Origin: Gemmatimonadota bacterium
Lineage (GTDB): Bacteria; Gemmatimonadota; Gemmatimonadetes; Gemmatimonadales; Gemmatimonadaceae
Length of the DNA stretch: 64,000 bases
Direction of reading: 5' to 3'
Assembly: GCA_027307165.1 (NCBI GenBank)
Contig: DAHUXM010000021.1
Coordinates: forward strand, 186,001 to 250,000
A program made the translations under genes and the position numbers. Positions 63,587 through 64,000 of the stretch are shown piece by piece. The stretch's first letter is position 1. Each line of letters begins with the position of its first letter. The notes beneath the pieces were generated by a model. It did no database searches. It was not told where the DNA came from and saw nothing but the letters and a program-made list of their open reading frames with translations.

Positions 63587-64000
63587 TGACGGCTGTCGAT
63601 GTGCGCGACGGCGAGCGCTCGGCCGGTCAGCCGGAGGACGAGGAACAGCGCGGCTTCATCGTGGAGCTTCCGGAGTTTTCGGGGCCGCTGGATCTGTTGC
63701 TGTCGCTCATTCGCGACGAGCAGGTGGACATCTACGACATTCCGATCGCGCGGATAGCAGAGCAGTTTCTCGCGCGCATTCACGGGATGAGCATCGATGA
63801 TGCGGCGGACTACCTCGAGATGGCCGCGCGTCTGCTTCGCATCAAGGCGCAGATGCTGCTGCCGCGCCCCGAAGGTCTGGAAGCGTGGGAAGATCCGCGC
63901 GCCGAGCTGGTGCGGCGCCTGCTCGAATACCAGCAGGTGCGTGAAGTGGTTGACGTGCTCGAGCGCCTCGGCGACGATCGTCGCAACAGATTCGCTCGCT
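63586..64000 (+). CDS. scpA: ScpA, segregation and condensation kleisin (N-terminal part)
   Basis: The frame runs off the window end after 138 codons. The start ATG overlaps the M50 stop (TGATG); a GTG at 63583 is also in frame. After a short acidic N-terminus the kleisin block reads ELPEFSGPLDLLLSLI, then the SMC-binding helix region with IYDIPIARIAEQFL and AARLLRIKAQMLLPRP. ScpA bridges the SMC heads with ScpB. scpB presumably follows beyond the window. Confidence 0.93.
   Translation, partial: MTAVDVRDGERSAGQPEDEEQRGFIVELPEFSGPLDLLLSLIRDEQVDIYDIPIARIAEQFLARIHGMSIDDAADYLEMAARLLRIKAQMLLPRPEGLEAWEDPRAELVRRLLEYQQVREVVDVLERLGDDRRNRFAR

Overview
The window is a GC-rich, densely packed stretch of bacterial chromosome. 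Many genes overlap their upstream neighbour by 1-4 bases, and GTG and TTG starts are common. A complete Tol-Pal set, an LptD homologue, lipoproteins and a DUF5916 barrel protein show a diderm cell. The gene mix resembles Gemmatimonadota: Tol-Pal beside TatC/LptD, secreted S9/M28 peptidases, a carboxypeptidase-regulatory/plug protein, an M56 protease with HEAT repeats, and a PPK2 polyphosphate kinase. That assignment is an inference from gene content, not a database match. I see no tRNA, rRNA, CRISPR array, prophage or insertion sequence, and no intergenic gap longer than about 250 bases.

Layout. 1-1.3 kb: end of tsaB, rimI and ssb, closed by a perfect 17-bp hairpin. 1.4-10.8 kb: a minus-strand S9 peptidase diverges from a blaI-like repressor, an M56 (BlaR1-like) membrane protease ending in HEAT repeats, a secreted HEAT-repeat protein and a DUF5916 outer-membrane protein. 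A near-perfect 27-bp palindrome overlies the repressor promoter. 11.2-25.3 kb: an envelope block of LysM protein, tolQ-tolR-tolA-tolB-pal-cpoB, tatC, lptD, a radical SAM gene, a TPR gene, a polyprenyl synthase, a DUF4321 protein and tatA, closed by a strong intrinsic terminator. 25.4-36.4 kb: ppiD (minus), then TPR protein, aroQ, M24 peptidase, accB, pilT, accC, comB-like and ftsK. 36.4-49.9 kb: information-processing and metabolic genes: yraN, recA, recX, alaS, asparaginase, CCA-adding enzyme, ZIP transporter, rarA, wecB (minus), an LEA-type lipoprotein and hflX. 50-56 kb: a secreted-protein region with a plug-only regulatory protein, a frameshifted secreted gene, an M28 peptidase and a matrixin-like metalloprotease. 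56-64 kb: ppk2, a 3-hydroxyisobutyrate dehydrogenase-like gene, pyrR-pyrB-pyrC, a zinc-ribbon protein, a methyltransferase and rpsT (both minus), an M50 protease and the start of scpA.

How the parts fit together. Tol-Pal, LysM, LptD, PpiD and Tat together serve envelope building and secretion. recA/recX/rarA serve recombination and fork maintenance. pyrR-B-C is the early pyrimidine pathway. accB/accC supply malonyl-CoA.

The best candidate for something new is the BlaI/M56-HEAT/HEAT system at 3.7-7.9 kb. The usual beta-lactam-binding sensor domain is replaced by HEAT repeats. The membrane protease and the separate secreted HEAT protein end in nearly the same Trp-Pro tail. The controlling palindrome is readable in the sequence. 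Other points worth following are a dispersed GACGACTG-tailed hairpin family found at 3' ends, a repeated TTCCCCAA-type element between ppiD and its divergent TPR gene, -10-like boxes placed very close to several starts, and an orphan TonB-plug protein with no barrel.
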